Part shown: positions 25,691 through 38,613 of the stretch, one piece after another
How the letters are laid out: every line of letters starts with the position of its first letter
Numbering within the stretch: the stretch's first letter is position 1
The notes under the pieces: generated by a model
Databases searched by the model: none
The model's input: the letters and a program-made list of their open reading frames with translations, nothing else
What the model was told of the DNA's origin: nothing
NCBI RefSeq assembly: GCF_000006565.2
Contig: NC_031477.1
Span: 1,644,043 to 1,708,042 of the forward strand
From: Toxoplasma gondii ME49
Lineage: Eukaryota > Apicomplexa > Conoidasida > Eucoccidiorida > Sarcocystidae
DNA: 64,000 bases
Direction: 5' to 3'
Position numbers and translations under genes: made by a program

Positions 25691-28600
25691 ACACCTTTCT
25701 CACTTTATTGCGGATTTTCCATTGTTTCGTTTGCTTTTTTCGGAGAAAGGCGCTGTCGCTGCAGAGTTCGAACGGCGACTCTGTCGAGACACTGCGTGTT
25801 TGGGAACCGCGCTTCGGGCGGGCAAAGTTTCTTCTCCGCCCGCGTTCTTCGCGTGTCCGTATGTGCATTTATGTGCATTTTGCCCGGGTCTGAGGCAGGC
25901 TTTTGCTTGGAGTCTTTGTTTCCTTGTTCGCGTTTCGGTGACACTTCATATGCCTTGGGGTTCAACTTGTCTTTCGACCGTTCGTTCGGTCGTTTGTGCC
26001 CGAAGAAGAAACGAAACCTTGAATTTTTCCGTGTCTTGGACCCTCGGCACGCTCGTGTGCGTCATGTCTGTTCGCAACCCACGTATCTGAAAGAATGAAT
26101 TATTGCCGCGAAAGTGCTCGGTTCTGCGGTCGCAATGTCGCGCGCCAGCTCTCAACGAAAGAAAAACCAAGTCGTAATACACATGAGAACGTGTGGCTCT
26201 TAGCCCCGCCACCAATTTCTTAAGGTGTCCTTTCGTTTACAAAACACGTACGAAGTGATGACATGTGTGAACGTTTGAACATTCGACTCTACAGGAAAGG
26301 AATATGCTGAACTGTGTCGCAACGTTCACATTTTTATGGCTACGCATTACTAGCAATGCATCGATAGCGATCTTCCTATTGAGAAGCACAGACATTTGTT
26401 GTTATTAAACAGAAATTTCTCGAGATTACAGCCAACTCCAGAGCTACTCACACTTCTTTCCTTTTTCTCTCTCCGTTCGCTTCCAGCGTCCTCATCTGGC
26501 ACCGTCACAGCACACGCAGCCACTGCTGCTTTCTGAACTGATACCAATCAAGTAGTGTTTCTCTTGCTGGAAGTTGAGGGCAGACGCCGAAGCAAAGAGT
26601 AAAAGGAGACCTTGAGGATTTACAGCAGAACAGGCGTGGATAGCGCGTAAAGGGAGAAGAAGGGCGAAGTCCTTGTCACTTTGTTTTCCGAAATCAATGG
26701 TCCGAATCACAAGGGGTGCAACTGACACATTTAGGCACCGAGAACGGACTCTTCACATTGCCCCTTGCGGAATGACTTCTCAGAGTTCAACATGGTTTTG
26801 TGAAAGGGAACGAATCTCGAATTGCGACAGATCGCTTCTTGCGGGGGCTTGCTTTTTCCTTAGCCTAGCGAGAGGCGGCGGATGCTTTCTGTGATCGTTT
26901 TCAGAGTCTCTCCTACACAATCATGCATCTTTCGCAGGTTCGGCGGCGAGGCGCAACTCTCTCGTGCCTTTGCGAGATGTGGGTGAAGTCCATCCACGAG
27001 CGCTGCCTTCTTCAAAGGTTTTGGACAGTTAAACGAGACACATTCTCCTTTTGTTTTTTTGAGAGTTAAGCAATCAAGCGCGTGTGTTGTTCGGCCAGAG
27101 GCGAATACGCCCCGGAAAGTTCTTCAAAGATTGATTATGGACAAAGCTAAGCTTTTTAGAGTCAAGTGTTAAAGAAACACAGTAGTAAAAACTTTCAACA
27201 GTGAACAAGAGCACTTCCCCTAAAAAGCAAGTTCCGACATCCGACGGCCGCCACGTTTTTCCTCTTGAAAGCAGCGTTTTGCTCACAGTCTTTCGCTGCA
27301 CATACCGGAAGCGCGACCACAGACTGCATTTCACCGCTTTCTGGCGTCCCAAACGTGACCTCAAGTAGATTCCGCAGGTCAAAAATCTCCACGGGTGTGA
27401 ATTTCTGCGGATCTCTCGACGCTTTTCGTCCTTTTCATATCGTCGTGTTCCGGACCAGCCCCGAGATCGTAACTCTCCAGTGATGCTCTTTCCTTGATTT
27501 TGCCAGCAAAACAGACAACTCAAAGGAAGGGTGAGGCGATGACGCCTTTTACACCCGGGAGTCTCTGCTTTACGACTTGACTCCTGAATCAGATCTCTCT
27601 GTGCATCTCTGTGAGCCTCTTTTGCGTACACGTGTCTCTTTTTCGTGCGCTCTGAATCGAAGGCTTCCTCTATTTCCTGTTGCACCGTCCCTAAAGCTGT
27701 TTCTTCTGGCACACAACCACTTTCTTTGCCTGCCTTTAATCTCGCTTCTCCAGTCTATGTTCAAGCTTTTTCCGACGCAGCACCACCAAGAGAGTCCTCT
27801 GTTTCCGTTTTTTCTCGAAATTTTGACGGAACAACGACTCCCAGATAGGTCACTGGCAGGTCAACTCGTTACACCGCTTCATGTTGTTGTGTTGTGCTCC
27901 TCTGTGCGTTTCTGGACTCTGTTTTTCTGGGATGTACGCTCCGCGGCTTCGGTGTCCACGGTGATCTCGAAAAAAGTGATTCCTCCTCGCTCTTTAGGGA
28001 GCGGTGTGTCGTCACGTTTGTTGCATTTCTTCTGTCGATACTTCAACGAACGAAACTCGTTATTCTCTGCTTTAAACAGACGCACGTAGACACTCCGGAA
28101 CGGGAGTGCGGATCCCGAGCGCTTGACCGTGCCAGATAAAAGAAATAACCTCACTTCCTCAATAGAGTGAAGGCCGAGAAAAACAAGACATCTTGGAGGA
28201 CTGCGTCTTCTTGAATAAATGCCAAGCACAGTCTTAGGTCTGCGAGCAAACAGACTTCCCCGACAGCTACTCAGAGGTGCAATACCAACGTGCAGGGTTG
28301 TTGCGGCGAAAATACATAAACTTTTCTTTTCTGCACCTTTTGAGTTCGCTTCTTCATTTTTTGAAAGAAAAAGCCAGCAAGCACTCTGTTCTCGGTTCGG
28401 TCGGTTTCTCATTTGTCCAGGAACGCGCTCATTTTGCCTTCTCCCTTGCCCGTTGCCTCTCCCTGGACTCTGAGGTAGCCCTCTGTGTCAGCCGTCGAAA
28501 GGGCATTGCGTCTGTGTAGTTCTCTCTACAGGTCACGCGCTTGACAGTTTGCTGTTCCCTTTTCTCTTCATCCGCGAGGTTTCTCCCTCTGTCTGTGCTG

Positions 28601-29603
28601 AGGGTTATAGCCATTTCCTCTACGAATTACCTTCCTGTCTTTCGCGTCCTTGCCTAGAGGCGAGGGACGCCGAAACGGCTACCGACTGTTTCCTCTGGAG
28701 CTCCCAGTTCCCATATCACAGTGTTTCCAGTTCTTTGTCGGAGCCTTTTTCGGACCTTGGATTTCTACGCGGCAGAATCGCAAAACGCAGTCTGGCGAAG
28801 GGCCTTCTCCGAGAGACGCGTGTGTTTCGTTCGGCAACAACATCGGGGTATACCGGGGAACGAGTTCTTTGCCTCGACAGCTCTCGAAACGTCGAGAAAA
28901 GGAGCAGATCGAGAAAGGATTGAGGAAACGAGAGTCTCCTGCGAGAAGACGAAAGCGGAAACTGGCGGGTGTCTGAGTTTCTCGTGACGCACGCCTCCGT
29001 TCGCTGCCTTTCTCGTTCTTTCTCTGCATGCAGTCTGTTGCTTGCCCTCGCATGCAAAGTGCACAGCGAGAACAAGGCCGCTATCAGCTTCGCTTTTTGC
29101 TGTTCGCGTCTTGAACACTTCCACAGCCATTTCTCACTCCATTGCCCTCGTTTTGCAAGTCTGACGAGATCTTCTTTCTCTTCGGGGACGCACTGTGTGC
29201 TGCAGTTCCTGCAGAGAAAGGCGAGAGAAATCTAAAGCCGCAGGGGAGAATACGGGGCTTTCTTCTTCTTCTCCTCTGCAAACCTTTCTTCTTCCTCAAC
29301 TTGTAAAGATGCTCTCCTCAACACACAGGTCATGCGTTTGAGATGCCCTTCTCCTCGGGGGTCTCAGGCACCCGCCTTTCCCTGGTCCTCTTGATGTCGC
29401 TTTCATTTGCTCGTTTCTCGCGTTCGCGCCCTTCGTTGTTTGGGGAACCGACGCGTAGAGACAGAAGATCTCAGGGAGAGAACTCGGCGTCGGTGCCGGT
29501 GCTCCGCTTGTCTCCTAGGCTTCCCTTGAAACACGGACTTCTTCTTTTTCAACTTTTTCTTCTCCTCCCTATCCTCCTTCTTCTCGCTCTTCGAAGCTAT
29601 AAG
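25691..29603. other. Intergenic region, no firmly supported gene
   Basis: The 3' side of the eIF4B-like gene and 5' side of the ADA1-like gene. One minus-strand exon-like segment (27404-27306) has both splice sites and an intact 33-codon frame but no partner that I can join to it. On the + strand 28640-28980 is open in all three frames, which points to base composition rather than coding. The stretch 29343-29603 is in frame with the ADA1-like start and could lengthen it. Confidence 0.4.
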
Positions 29604-32600
29604 ATGCTGCCGTATCAGCAGAACGCGTCAGGGCCACCGTCGTGGACTTCTTCTGCAGTTTCTTCTGCAGTTTCTTCTGCTCCGCTCTTCTCTTCTTCTC
29701 CCGCGTCTCCGCCGCAAGTTCCGTCTGCTTCGTCGACGGTGGCGTCTTTGCCGGTGTCCTTCCACGGACCCACCGTCGTGCTGTCTTCCTCTCGACGTCC
29801 TGCGCTCTTCTCTGTGCCTTCCCTACCTCTGCAGCATTTCCTCCGCGCGAGCATGCAGCGCCTCGCGGCTCCGAGCCTCTCTGGGCCGCCGGCGCGTTGG
29901 CGAGACGAGGGCCGCGTCTCTCCCGAGAAAACTCTGCAGGTGCAGCTGCTCATGCAGCAATTTCGAGACGGACAGGTAAAACCGCGGATCGCCAGCGTCA
30001 AACATATAGACACCCCTCTCGCGCCTCGTTTCTCTCTCTCCTTTGCTGTCTCTTTGGTCTTGTCTCGCGCCTTCGCCTCATCGATTCCCCGCTCTCTGTG
30101 ATCTTTCTGTTCAGCTAAACGACGAGCAACTCAAGGCGCGTCTTGCCATCATCCTCGGCAGGTTCGTCGCCTTCACTGTTCCCTCGACTGCTGGAAGAAC
30201 CTTTGATGCTTTTGATACGGACACCCGTGGGAACATATACATATATATATATATATATATATGTATATGCATATTTATGTTCATGATGTTATACATATGA
30301 ATGTATGTATGTACGTATTTGTTGTGTATGCATGTATATGCAACTGTGTGAATCTGCGCATTTATTGATTTGCTAAGCGCATTTTAAACACCCTTCTCTT
30401 TATACGTGCTCAACGTATCCACCTGGAGTCAGTCGGTGCCTACCTCTTTCTCTCTATGTGTGTCTGTCGATCTGTATCTGTCGACGCTTGTCTTTGAATA
30501 GCTGCGCCTCTATATCTTTCGCTGCCGAACGACTCAGAGTACCTCTCTGCATCCTGTTTCGCGTTGCTGCTTCTCCAGGCGTCTCGTCTGTGGGAATGGC
30601 AGGGCAGTGTTGTTCCACGTTCGCGAGAGGGGCGCTCTGCTGCACTGGGGAGGAGAGGGACAAGACAAGAGAAAGTCGTGGAGAGGAGGCGAGTCAGACG
30701 TCAGTCGTTTGGTTTTGTTTCTTTATTCGCCTCTTTGCCTTTTTGCCTGCTTGCGTCTCTCGCTCGGCTACCCTTTGAACTTCCGACGTCTTTTGCTTGC
30801 TCGGCCACCCTGTTGGACGCTCCCGTGCGTGAAACGCCATCTTTGAGGTGATTTTTCTTTGTGTGTTCTGCATGCTCAGAGATCTTTTTCAGTTGCTGTC
30901 CGACGAATTCCTCGCCATGTATGCTTCTCAACTCACCCCCATCCCTTCGCCTTCTCCCAGTCCTCCCTCTGCGCCCTTCCCTGTTGCCCAGCGTTCCCCC
31001 CACTCCTCTTCTTCTCTCCCTCCTCCTTCTTCGTCTTCTTCTTCGCCTGCGCTCCCTCCTCCTTCTTCTTCGTCTTCTTCTTCGCCTGCTCTCCCTCCTC
31101 CTTCTTCTTCGTCTTCTTCTTCGCCTTCGCTCCCTCCTCCTTCTTCTTCGTCTTCTTCTTCGCCTTCGCTCCCTCCTCCTTCCTCTTCATCTTCTTCTTC
31201 GCCTGCTCTCCCTCCTCCTTCTTCTTCGTCTTCTTCTTCGCCTTCGCTCCCTCCTCCTTCCTCTTCATCTTCTTCTTCGCCTGCTCTCCCTCCTTCTTCT
31301 TCGTCTTCTTCTGTCGCTGGGACAGGCCTCACTCCTCCGTCGAGCGCGGAGTCTGCCGCCAGTGGCCAGCCGCTCCAAGGCCGAGAAGAAGGAGGATGTG
31401 CGTCTCTCGTTTCTTCTTCTCCTTCGCAGCTGACAACGCATGCAGTTGGCGGGCCTGGCTGCGATGCCGAGAAGAAGCGGGAGGGGCAGGAGACAGACGC
31501 TCGCGAGAGTAGAGGCTCTTGCCAGGAGGAGAGGGGAACTCCGACGAAGACGAGTGACAGAGAAGGAAGACGCGCTTCGGAGATGAAGACTGGGTCGCCG
31601 TCTCCGAGTCAGAGCACCCCGCCGAAAACAGGTAAGTGCGTAGTCATCCGCATGCATACTTGTGCTATTCTGGAGGTCGTTCCACTGGTGGAAATCAAAC
31701 AGGAGGGCCTCCAGTGCCTTTTCTTCCAGGATGGAGGTCCTGACTACTCGAGCTTCTGCGTATATGTTGTCTTCTCTCGCTGTTAACGCACCTGCTGCCA
31801 GTCATCCGAGAAACCCGCTTAGAGGAGAGACGATGTGGAGAACTGCAGAATTGTGGGAGGCCTTAGAGCAGGCGCTGCGAGCCACTAGGGAGACGCGCGT
31901 TTCTATGTAGAAGATAAAGAGCGATACGAGACGCGGCAAATCACTCTGCGGTTTAGACGTGTGCCTCTGCAGGTGTCTTCGCGTTTCTGCCTTTGCCTGT
32001 TTTCTGTGTTTTCTGGTGGAAAGCCATCGCTGTCCCTTGATGTCAACGATTCGCGCGTCGTCGGATTCTGAGTTCCTATCCGTTGTTCTGCGTTCTCACC
32101 ATTCACGAAAGAGTCTCTCAGTCACCTGCAGATTCCACAGTTCTTGCAGCAGTCTGACTAGCCACATGACCCCTCACGAACTGGAGCTCTGTAGAACCAG
32201 GAATGAACAGTCATGGCTGTTGCAGCTGAGCAGTGCGCCTGTGTCTTTCTTCTACACCGACAGTCATCAGGTGATGGACCCAAAGTAGTAAAAAATCTAG
32301 GATCGAGAACCTCTATTTCACACGCCTTTGGTGCACACTGGCTTTCTGTCTCCCTTCTCGCAAAGCCTTTTTCTCTGTCTTCTGTTCTCTCGCCTTATTT
32401 TCGTTCTTTCCAGGCAGCGCCTCGCCTTTTCCGTTGGAACCTGGAATGTATGCATTGTCCCCCGCGCCCTCGACCGGAAGCTCGGTGGTCACAGTTTCTC
32501 CTGTGAAGTCTGGCAAGACGAAGAAGGAAGGAACTTCGCGCAGAGGCGCGAAAGCGAGTGCAGTGCCTAACCTCGTTCCTGGAGTGCGTCTGGCTGTGTC

Positions 32601-33705
32601 CGCGGGCGACGAGGGAAAGGCAGAACTCCTCGGATTGCAGGGTGTCTCTCCACCCACCGAGGAGCGCTTCCCACCCCACACGGGCCCAGGTCTCGCTTTG
32701 TCGCGGCCGCCTTTCTCTTCGGCTTCGGGACCTGGCGGGGGGCTTGCGGGGCAGAGCGGCCTGTCTCCGGGGACCAACAGAACGGGCGCGGAGACATCCG
32801 TGGGCATTGTGGGGTTAGGGGGTCGCCTGGGGGCTCTCGCAGCTCCGCCGGCGTGTACGCTTCCGCGCGGAGGCCTGGGAGGCGCGCGCGGCCAGGTCGG
32901 CAGCGCCGCGCCGCTGTCATCGGAGTACCGCGAAAACATGAGTCCGTCTTGGTGGGTCGGCGCCGCTCTAGGCAGCGACGCCTGGCGACAGATGGCCTCT
33001 TCCGCAGAAGTGATTGAACTTGTCGAAAAGAAGAAACTCACCGAACAGTTCCGAACTCTCGAAGGACTCGTCGACCGCGCGGTGAGACGACGAAAGAGAA
33101 AACGAACGAGGCGGGAAGGGAGGGAAAAGGAGGTCGAGACAAAGAGAACGGAGAGGCCGCAGAGGAGACAGTGCAGAAAGCAAGGCAAGGGAGAAAGTAC
33201 GCGAAACAAGAGGAAGAGAGAGAGGCTTGAACGTTGTCGCAGGGGATACCGTGGGGGAAGACTTCTGGCAAGAAGGAGTATATTCAGGAAACACTCTCAG
33301 GATGGACTCTTGACGTGGAGAAAAAAGGAACGTCGTCTGTTTCTGGACGCCGCGGTTCAGAGCGGCGTTTCTGAGGGGATTCTTGAGCTCTCGAGTGGTG
33401 GTGGACGCTGCTGTCTGTCTGCCCATGCGCGTTCCGTTTCTGTGTGTTCCATTCATAAAGTAAGTAATCACCGTGAAGTGCGTTTTGCGCTTTTCCAGGA
33501 CTTTCTCGGTTCTCTGCGACTCCAAGGGCACGGACGTAGTGTCTTGCACTTTCTCGGCTTGTCGATGCAAGACTTTCAACAAACTCTGTGGTCGCCCTCC
33601 TTTCCTCCCATTCTCCCGCCGCGGCTTCCGACACCTGCTCCCCCCTCGTCCACCAACCACGTTAGTCTCAGAGCAAGTCTTTGAGAACTACTGATTTCCA
33701 ATACT

Positions 33706-33736
<31 letters not shown>

Positions 33737-36241
33737 GGTTTTTGTGTATATGTGTATCCATGTATATTCATATATATATATATATATATACGTGTGTATT
33801 TATGTGTACGTGAACATCTTTGACTGTGTATCTGCGTGTTTATATGTCTATGTATCGATGCGTTTATCTCAGTGGATGCATGTCGGTATAGAGAGCGGTG
33901 AAGCGTCTGATGGATTGCTGTAGACTTTGGACGTGAGTTTATGCGCAGACGATTTGGACGCCAAGTGTGTCGATTTAAATTTCACTGTTTCGTGATGAAA
34001 ATTCTCGGTGGAAGGTTCGGTGGCAATTAATACCCGAGCTAGTCTCTCGTCTGCATTTCCTCTGTCACAGGAATCTACCTGTTTAGATCCACGGAACGTT
34101 CTGTAAAGGTTCGTGCATCTCGGTTTCGAGTTTCTTGTGGCGAGTTTGATTTTCTTTTTCCGGGGATAGGGGGCCTCTCGACCCCAGGGCACTCGCGTCT
34201 CTCCCTCCCCTTTGTGTTGACGTCGTTCCGCCTGCCCCGTGATGAGAGGCGGCCGGTGTGTTTGGAGTTCCTTGTTTGTGTTTTTCTGCCATCCGACGGT
34301 TCTCCTGTCGTCTTCTCGCCCTTGGCAGGATGCTGCTGCTGCCGCGCGCTGCGAAGCGTCAAGACTCGAGGAACCGGAGAGTCTTTCTTCGTCCTCTGCT
34401 TTCGCTGGGGAGAGCTACGAGGCGAAAGCAGCTTCTTCCAGCTTCCGCTTTCCGCCACAACTCGTGTGGTAGGTGCATGCATTTCACGCTTTTTCTTCTA
34501 GGCGCTTGGGCGACCTTCTCTCCTGGTTGTTTAGGTTACTCCCTGGCGGCGACGATGAAGCTTGCTTGATTCCAGCAAGCTCCGTTTCTCTTTCGCTTCT
34601 CTTCTTTTGAGCCGACCGATTCACTCGGCGGTGTCCTGCTCCTCTCGATGGTTCGCTCCGTGTCTCACGTCTCCCTTCGTTCTCTGCTCTCTCTTCCTCG
34701 CTTCTCCTGTTTGTGTCTTGCTGAACGAATACTGCTATCTGAGCTGCATGTCCTCTCTGCCGAGTGTCCAGTCGTTTTCCTCTCCCGTTCCCGCCTATGT
34801 TTGTGCATGCAGGGAGCGACTGCGCCTTCTTCACCCTCCGCTGTTTTCGTCTCTCTCAGCTGTGGGGGAGAGGGCCGCTGACTCGAGTTCTTCTCTTCCC
34901 TGCACGGGGGGAGATTCTCAGTCTCTCGGCGACGAGGAGTATCAGCGACTGCTTCCTTCTTTCTCGCTGCTCGCAGCCATCGCGCAAGAGCTTGAGAGCG
35001 ACGGCACTCTCTCGCAAGCGGGGACGTCCTTCTCCGAAGGTTCCGCTCCCTTTCGCTCGCGATCTTTTCTCGAGGAGCCGCGCCAGCCGGGAGAGACGAG
35101 AGAGGAAAAAGAAACGAAGGGGTGGCTGAAGAAGCCGCAGAAAGGTGAAGCAACACCGGACGTGAAGGGTGAAGGGAGCGCCGGAGAGGAGACGACTTGT
35201 CGAGAGAAGGGAACAGCCTCTTCAGCTGCAGATACAGCTGCGGGGTCTGCGTCTCGCGGCGAGGGTGCAGATGCTTCGTTCGCCTCGTTCGATCCGTACT
35301 TTGGTCGCTCGCGTTTCGATAGGTTTGGTCACTCGCAGAACGTGTGTGTGGGTTTGAGCGCCATGGATGAGGGCGCAGAAGGAAAAGAGGACTTCTCTTT
35401 CGCGCCTCTCCTGGTCGACAGAGATGCCGTCGCAAACCTGGCGCAGGTCGCGCATGCAGCGCTCAACAGCATCCTCGCGAGCGCCTTGTCGGTCGCTCGG
35501 AGGAGAGAAGCGGAAGAACGAAAGGCCCAGGAAAAGACCACAGACGAGGCAGACGCGGGCGAACAGACGCTGCAGGAAGGAGCAGAAGAAAAGACGAAGG
35601 TGGACCGAGGAGAAGAGGCGCCGGAAGAAGACGAGGAGGCAGCGGATGCATGCAGGCGACGGGGACGAGGAGACGGCAGCCGAGGACGGGTCGACGAGGG
35701 GAGCAGCGACGACGAGACGAAGGAGGAAGAGAAACGAAAAGCTCAAAGAGAAAATGAGTTCGGGGACAGGTCCAGCGAGGAAGAAGACGAAGGCGGCGAA
35801 AAGAAGGAATCGGACGAGCCGGTAGCGTTCGCGAGAGCCGGCCTGGGGAAATGCCGCCCACGCCATCTTTGGAAACCTGAAGGAGCGCCCGAGTCTGAAA
35901 AAGAGGATGAGAAATGCGGGGGAGAGACTGAGGCGAAGACGGACAGCTGGTGCGCAGAAGCGAAAGACACCCAAGACGCTAGTCGGTCTCCGAACGCCGA
36001 GCCAGACGCTACGCATGCGCGTGCAGACGCGAGTTCCTCCGAGTCGGTGGGCGACGGTGAACGCGCAGAAAAAAAGAAAAAAACGCGCATCACCGTCAGT
36101 GACATTTTGCGCGCCCTCGAACTCCATGGCGGCTCAATCGGATCTCTTCTCAAGGCCGCCGAGCAGAGAAAACGAAGACGAGAAGAAGAAGAAGTGATCC
36201 ACTGCTTGCGAGCGGGCACCACACGCCAAAAGGTGCAATGA
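29604..36241 (+). CDS. ADA1/TADA1-like SAGA coactivator subunit candidate
   Basis: Seven exons: 29604-29975, 30115-30161, 30880-31631, 32414-33081, 33499-33660, 34329-34468 and 34813-36241. All junctions are GT-AG and in phase, giving 1189 residues. Three separated segments align in order with TADA1/Hfi1, a histone-fold subunit of the SAGA histone acetyltransferase complex. First, exons 1-3 join as MQQFRDGQLNDEQLKARLAI followed by DLFQLLSDEFLAMY, matching the N-terminal helices that end in LHNxFLL. Second, exon 7 has LLPSFSLLAAIAQELESDG then VDRDAVANLAQVAHAALNSI, matching the central LPxxxxLxxRM...GL and the histone-fold helix. Third, near the end, RITVSDILRALELHGGSI matches the C-terminal NMYDLFEALQVH segment. 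Between them lie Pro/Ser, Gly and Glu/Lys/Arg filler, including a coding minisatellite in exon 3. The remote similarity is read by eye, so nuclear coactivator function is inference. ATG 29604 is chosen because the in-frame upstream stretch to 29343 looks like leader sequence. Confidence 0.52.
30234..30265. repeat. (TA)n microsatellite
   Basis: TA run in intron 2 of the ADA1-like gene. Confidence 0.85.
31018..31310 (+). repeat. 39-bp coding minisatellite (Pro/Ser tract)
   Basis: Seven to eight near-identical 39-base units encode [13 protein letters not shown] or [13 protein letters not shown] in exon 3 of the ADA1-like gene. The first unit lacks one codon and the last is degenerate. The unit is a multiple of three, so copy changes would keep the frame. 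Confidence 0.9.
33710..33790. repeat. Paired (TA)n microsatellites
   Basis: TA runs at 33710-33736 and 33769-33790 in intron 5 of the ADA1-like gene. Confidence 0.85.
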
Positions 36242-38613
36242 CACTCTCGTTCGTCGCCATTTGTCATGTCAACAGCTTCCGACAGTCTTTTTCTCAGACA
36301 CCCAGACACGGCGGACGCGGACTGCGGTGTCTTCTCACAACAAAGGACATGCATTTAACAAGTTCTCTAAAGATGGAAATAGTCTCACATGCACATGAAT
36401 ATATATACATATATGTATATATATATATATATATGTGCATATATAAATGCATACCTATATGTGTGTACATATGTGCGTATATATAAACGCATGTTTATTT
36501 GTGTAACGGCGCATCACATATGCAGAAACAGAGACAGGGGGGGCGAGCGCTTGAGTTATCTGTGAGGAGGATGTCCCTTCAAAGTTTGGATGTGCGGCGA
36601 TGTTTTGTTTTCCTCCCGGCAATCTCGGCTAGCTCGGTTGCTTCTCGCTGCGTTTCCTGACCGTCCACGTTGTCCGGATCAGGATCGTTTCGGCGATTGG
36701 TTGCGGGTCGTTCCTCGCACGCCGCGTCACTTCCTGTTTGTCTGTGTGGGAAGCCCGTCGCCTTTGCCCTGAGACAACGGGGAGGGCGTTGTGGTGGTTC
36801 AAGTGTTTGTTGATTTTTTGGGATGCGCCGACATTCTACAGAAAGGTTTCGTTGCTCTGTGTCAAAACGATTCCGCGAAAGATTGAGGGTCCTCCCTCGC
36901 AGACGCCACACGCCGCTGCCAGACACAAGGCGCGCCGCGCAGCCTCTGCTGATTCGTTCTCCAGGGAAACTGGGAAGTATCACTTTCCGTCTCTCGGAGT
37001 CGCTCCCTCTGTCTCCGATCCCCTCTCGGCAGTTCGTCCCTGTACATCACCACAGAGAGAAGGCGGCAAGCACCTGAGGCAGCCGTCGCCTGCGCCGCCC
37101 GCACCGCCCGTGAAAGCCACACACGTTCGCGTTCTCCACGCCACGATTGCCGATAAAACGCTGAGCCGCGAATACGCCGGGACTGCCGACACACTCCGAG
37201 GCTGCTGTTTGCGTTGCTTGGCTGAGGTGTCTGTACACCGGAAGCTCTGTCCGTGCGGAAGCCACACTGAAGCATTTCGGCCGGCAACCGAGGCGCAAGG
37301 CACAGAGTAGTTCCTTTCCGTCTGAGAATCGAAGAGGGTCGCTCGTTGCCTGGAGGGTGTCGACGCACACCACTGTCCCTCTGGCTTTCTTCTTGACCAA
37401 GAAGAAACGGAAGGCGAAGTCTTTTGTTCCTGCTTCAGCCTTCAAACGGATCACTCCATTTCTGTTTATATAACGAGCCGAGCGCTCGAGGTTTTAGACT
37501 GTCTTTGCTGTGATCATTCTCATAGTGAGGAGGAGACTCTCATCATTTTGTGCCCCTTGACGGACTCACGCGTCGGAAGGAAAACAGTGTGAAATGGCTT
37601 TTCGTTCGGCAACAAGTTGAACGCTTGACAAGAAGAAAGTGGCAACGCGTGCGGACAACCGACGAAAGAGTTTCGTCACTCTCCGTCTCTTCCCTCACAC
37701 GATTTCCTATTCGCTACAGTCTGAACGTGCAGAGAAGTGAATCCGCTTTTTTTCTGCAAGTCCCCATCTTCAAGCGTCCTGTCTACGCCAGCGATCGTCC
37801 CACGCATGCTAAAAGGCACTTCCAGTTTTCGTTTGCTGTCGTCTGTCTGTGAAAATGAAGTCGTTCGCTCCTTTGTGTTTTACTCTGTCCTGTCTTGGCC
37901 ACGTCAAACACGGATAGCGAGGAAGCCGCCCTTTTTCTGTTCACGTCTACTTAACAAGTTGAACACAAGTCGAGTTGAACTCGAATCGTTCAGGCATAAA
38001 GATGACAAGAAAGTCCTGTCTTCTCAGATTTCGTTTTCTTCGCGGGAGCATGCGACCGCCAAGCAAGAGACTGAAAGCGACAACGAGGAAAGCGGCAGAA
38101 GCGCACAGTTTTCGTTTCTGATCTCGGCATCGTTGCCTCCGTCGCACGTCCTCTTCACGAGGAAAACTGGATTATGAAAGTAGCTCCCTCATGCGCTCCG
38201 TACGGCGCCTGTTCTTGTGTCCACATGCACCTGGGCAGATGCCAACCTACTATCGTCGACACAGGCGACCTTCGGATTGCACCTCCCTCAGCACGCGATT
38301 GGTCCTCTGTCTTCGACTTTTCTGTCTACAGTCAAAAGGGGTTGCAAAGTTCCCCTGAACGAACTCTTCTTCAGATTCCCACAACAACGAATGATTCGAA
38401 TTTACAAAGACGTATGAATACATATTCAAATGTAGTGACAACGACGAGTTTCTCCCGTCACACCTGCAGTCAATCTAGGACACACGATGGTGCGAGGCCT
38501 TCCCAGACGGCCGTTTGATTCTCTGTCGAGCCTCGAAAAATGGACAAACGACTACACGTAGACAGAAATAAAACTTTGGGCAAAACGGTCTGCGCCCTGC
38601 AGTCCCGCAGATC
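36242..38613. other. Convergent intergenic region
   Basis: Lies between the ends of the ADA1-like and ETF-QO genes, so probably the two 3' untranslated regions. It holds a TA-rich microsatellite (36400-36444). Reading frames at 36738-37310 (+) and 36862-37368 (-) overlap each other and show no domain. Confidence 0.55.

Noticed and set aside
30579..30690. Possible extra exon of the ADA1-like gene
   Set aside because: An acceptor precedes it, but skipping it joins LAIILGR to DLFQLLSDEF in phase and preserves the TADA1-like spacing.
30928..31332. Minus-strand Asp/Glu/Gly repeat frame
   Set aside because: Antisense of the coding minisatellite; no independent support.
36738..37310. 190-codon + frame after the ADA1-like gene
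   Set aside because: Overlapped by an equally open minus frame, no domain; more likely 3' untranslated sequence.
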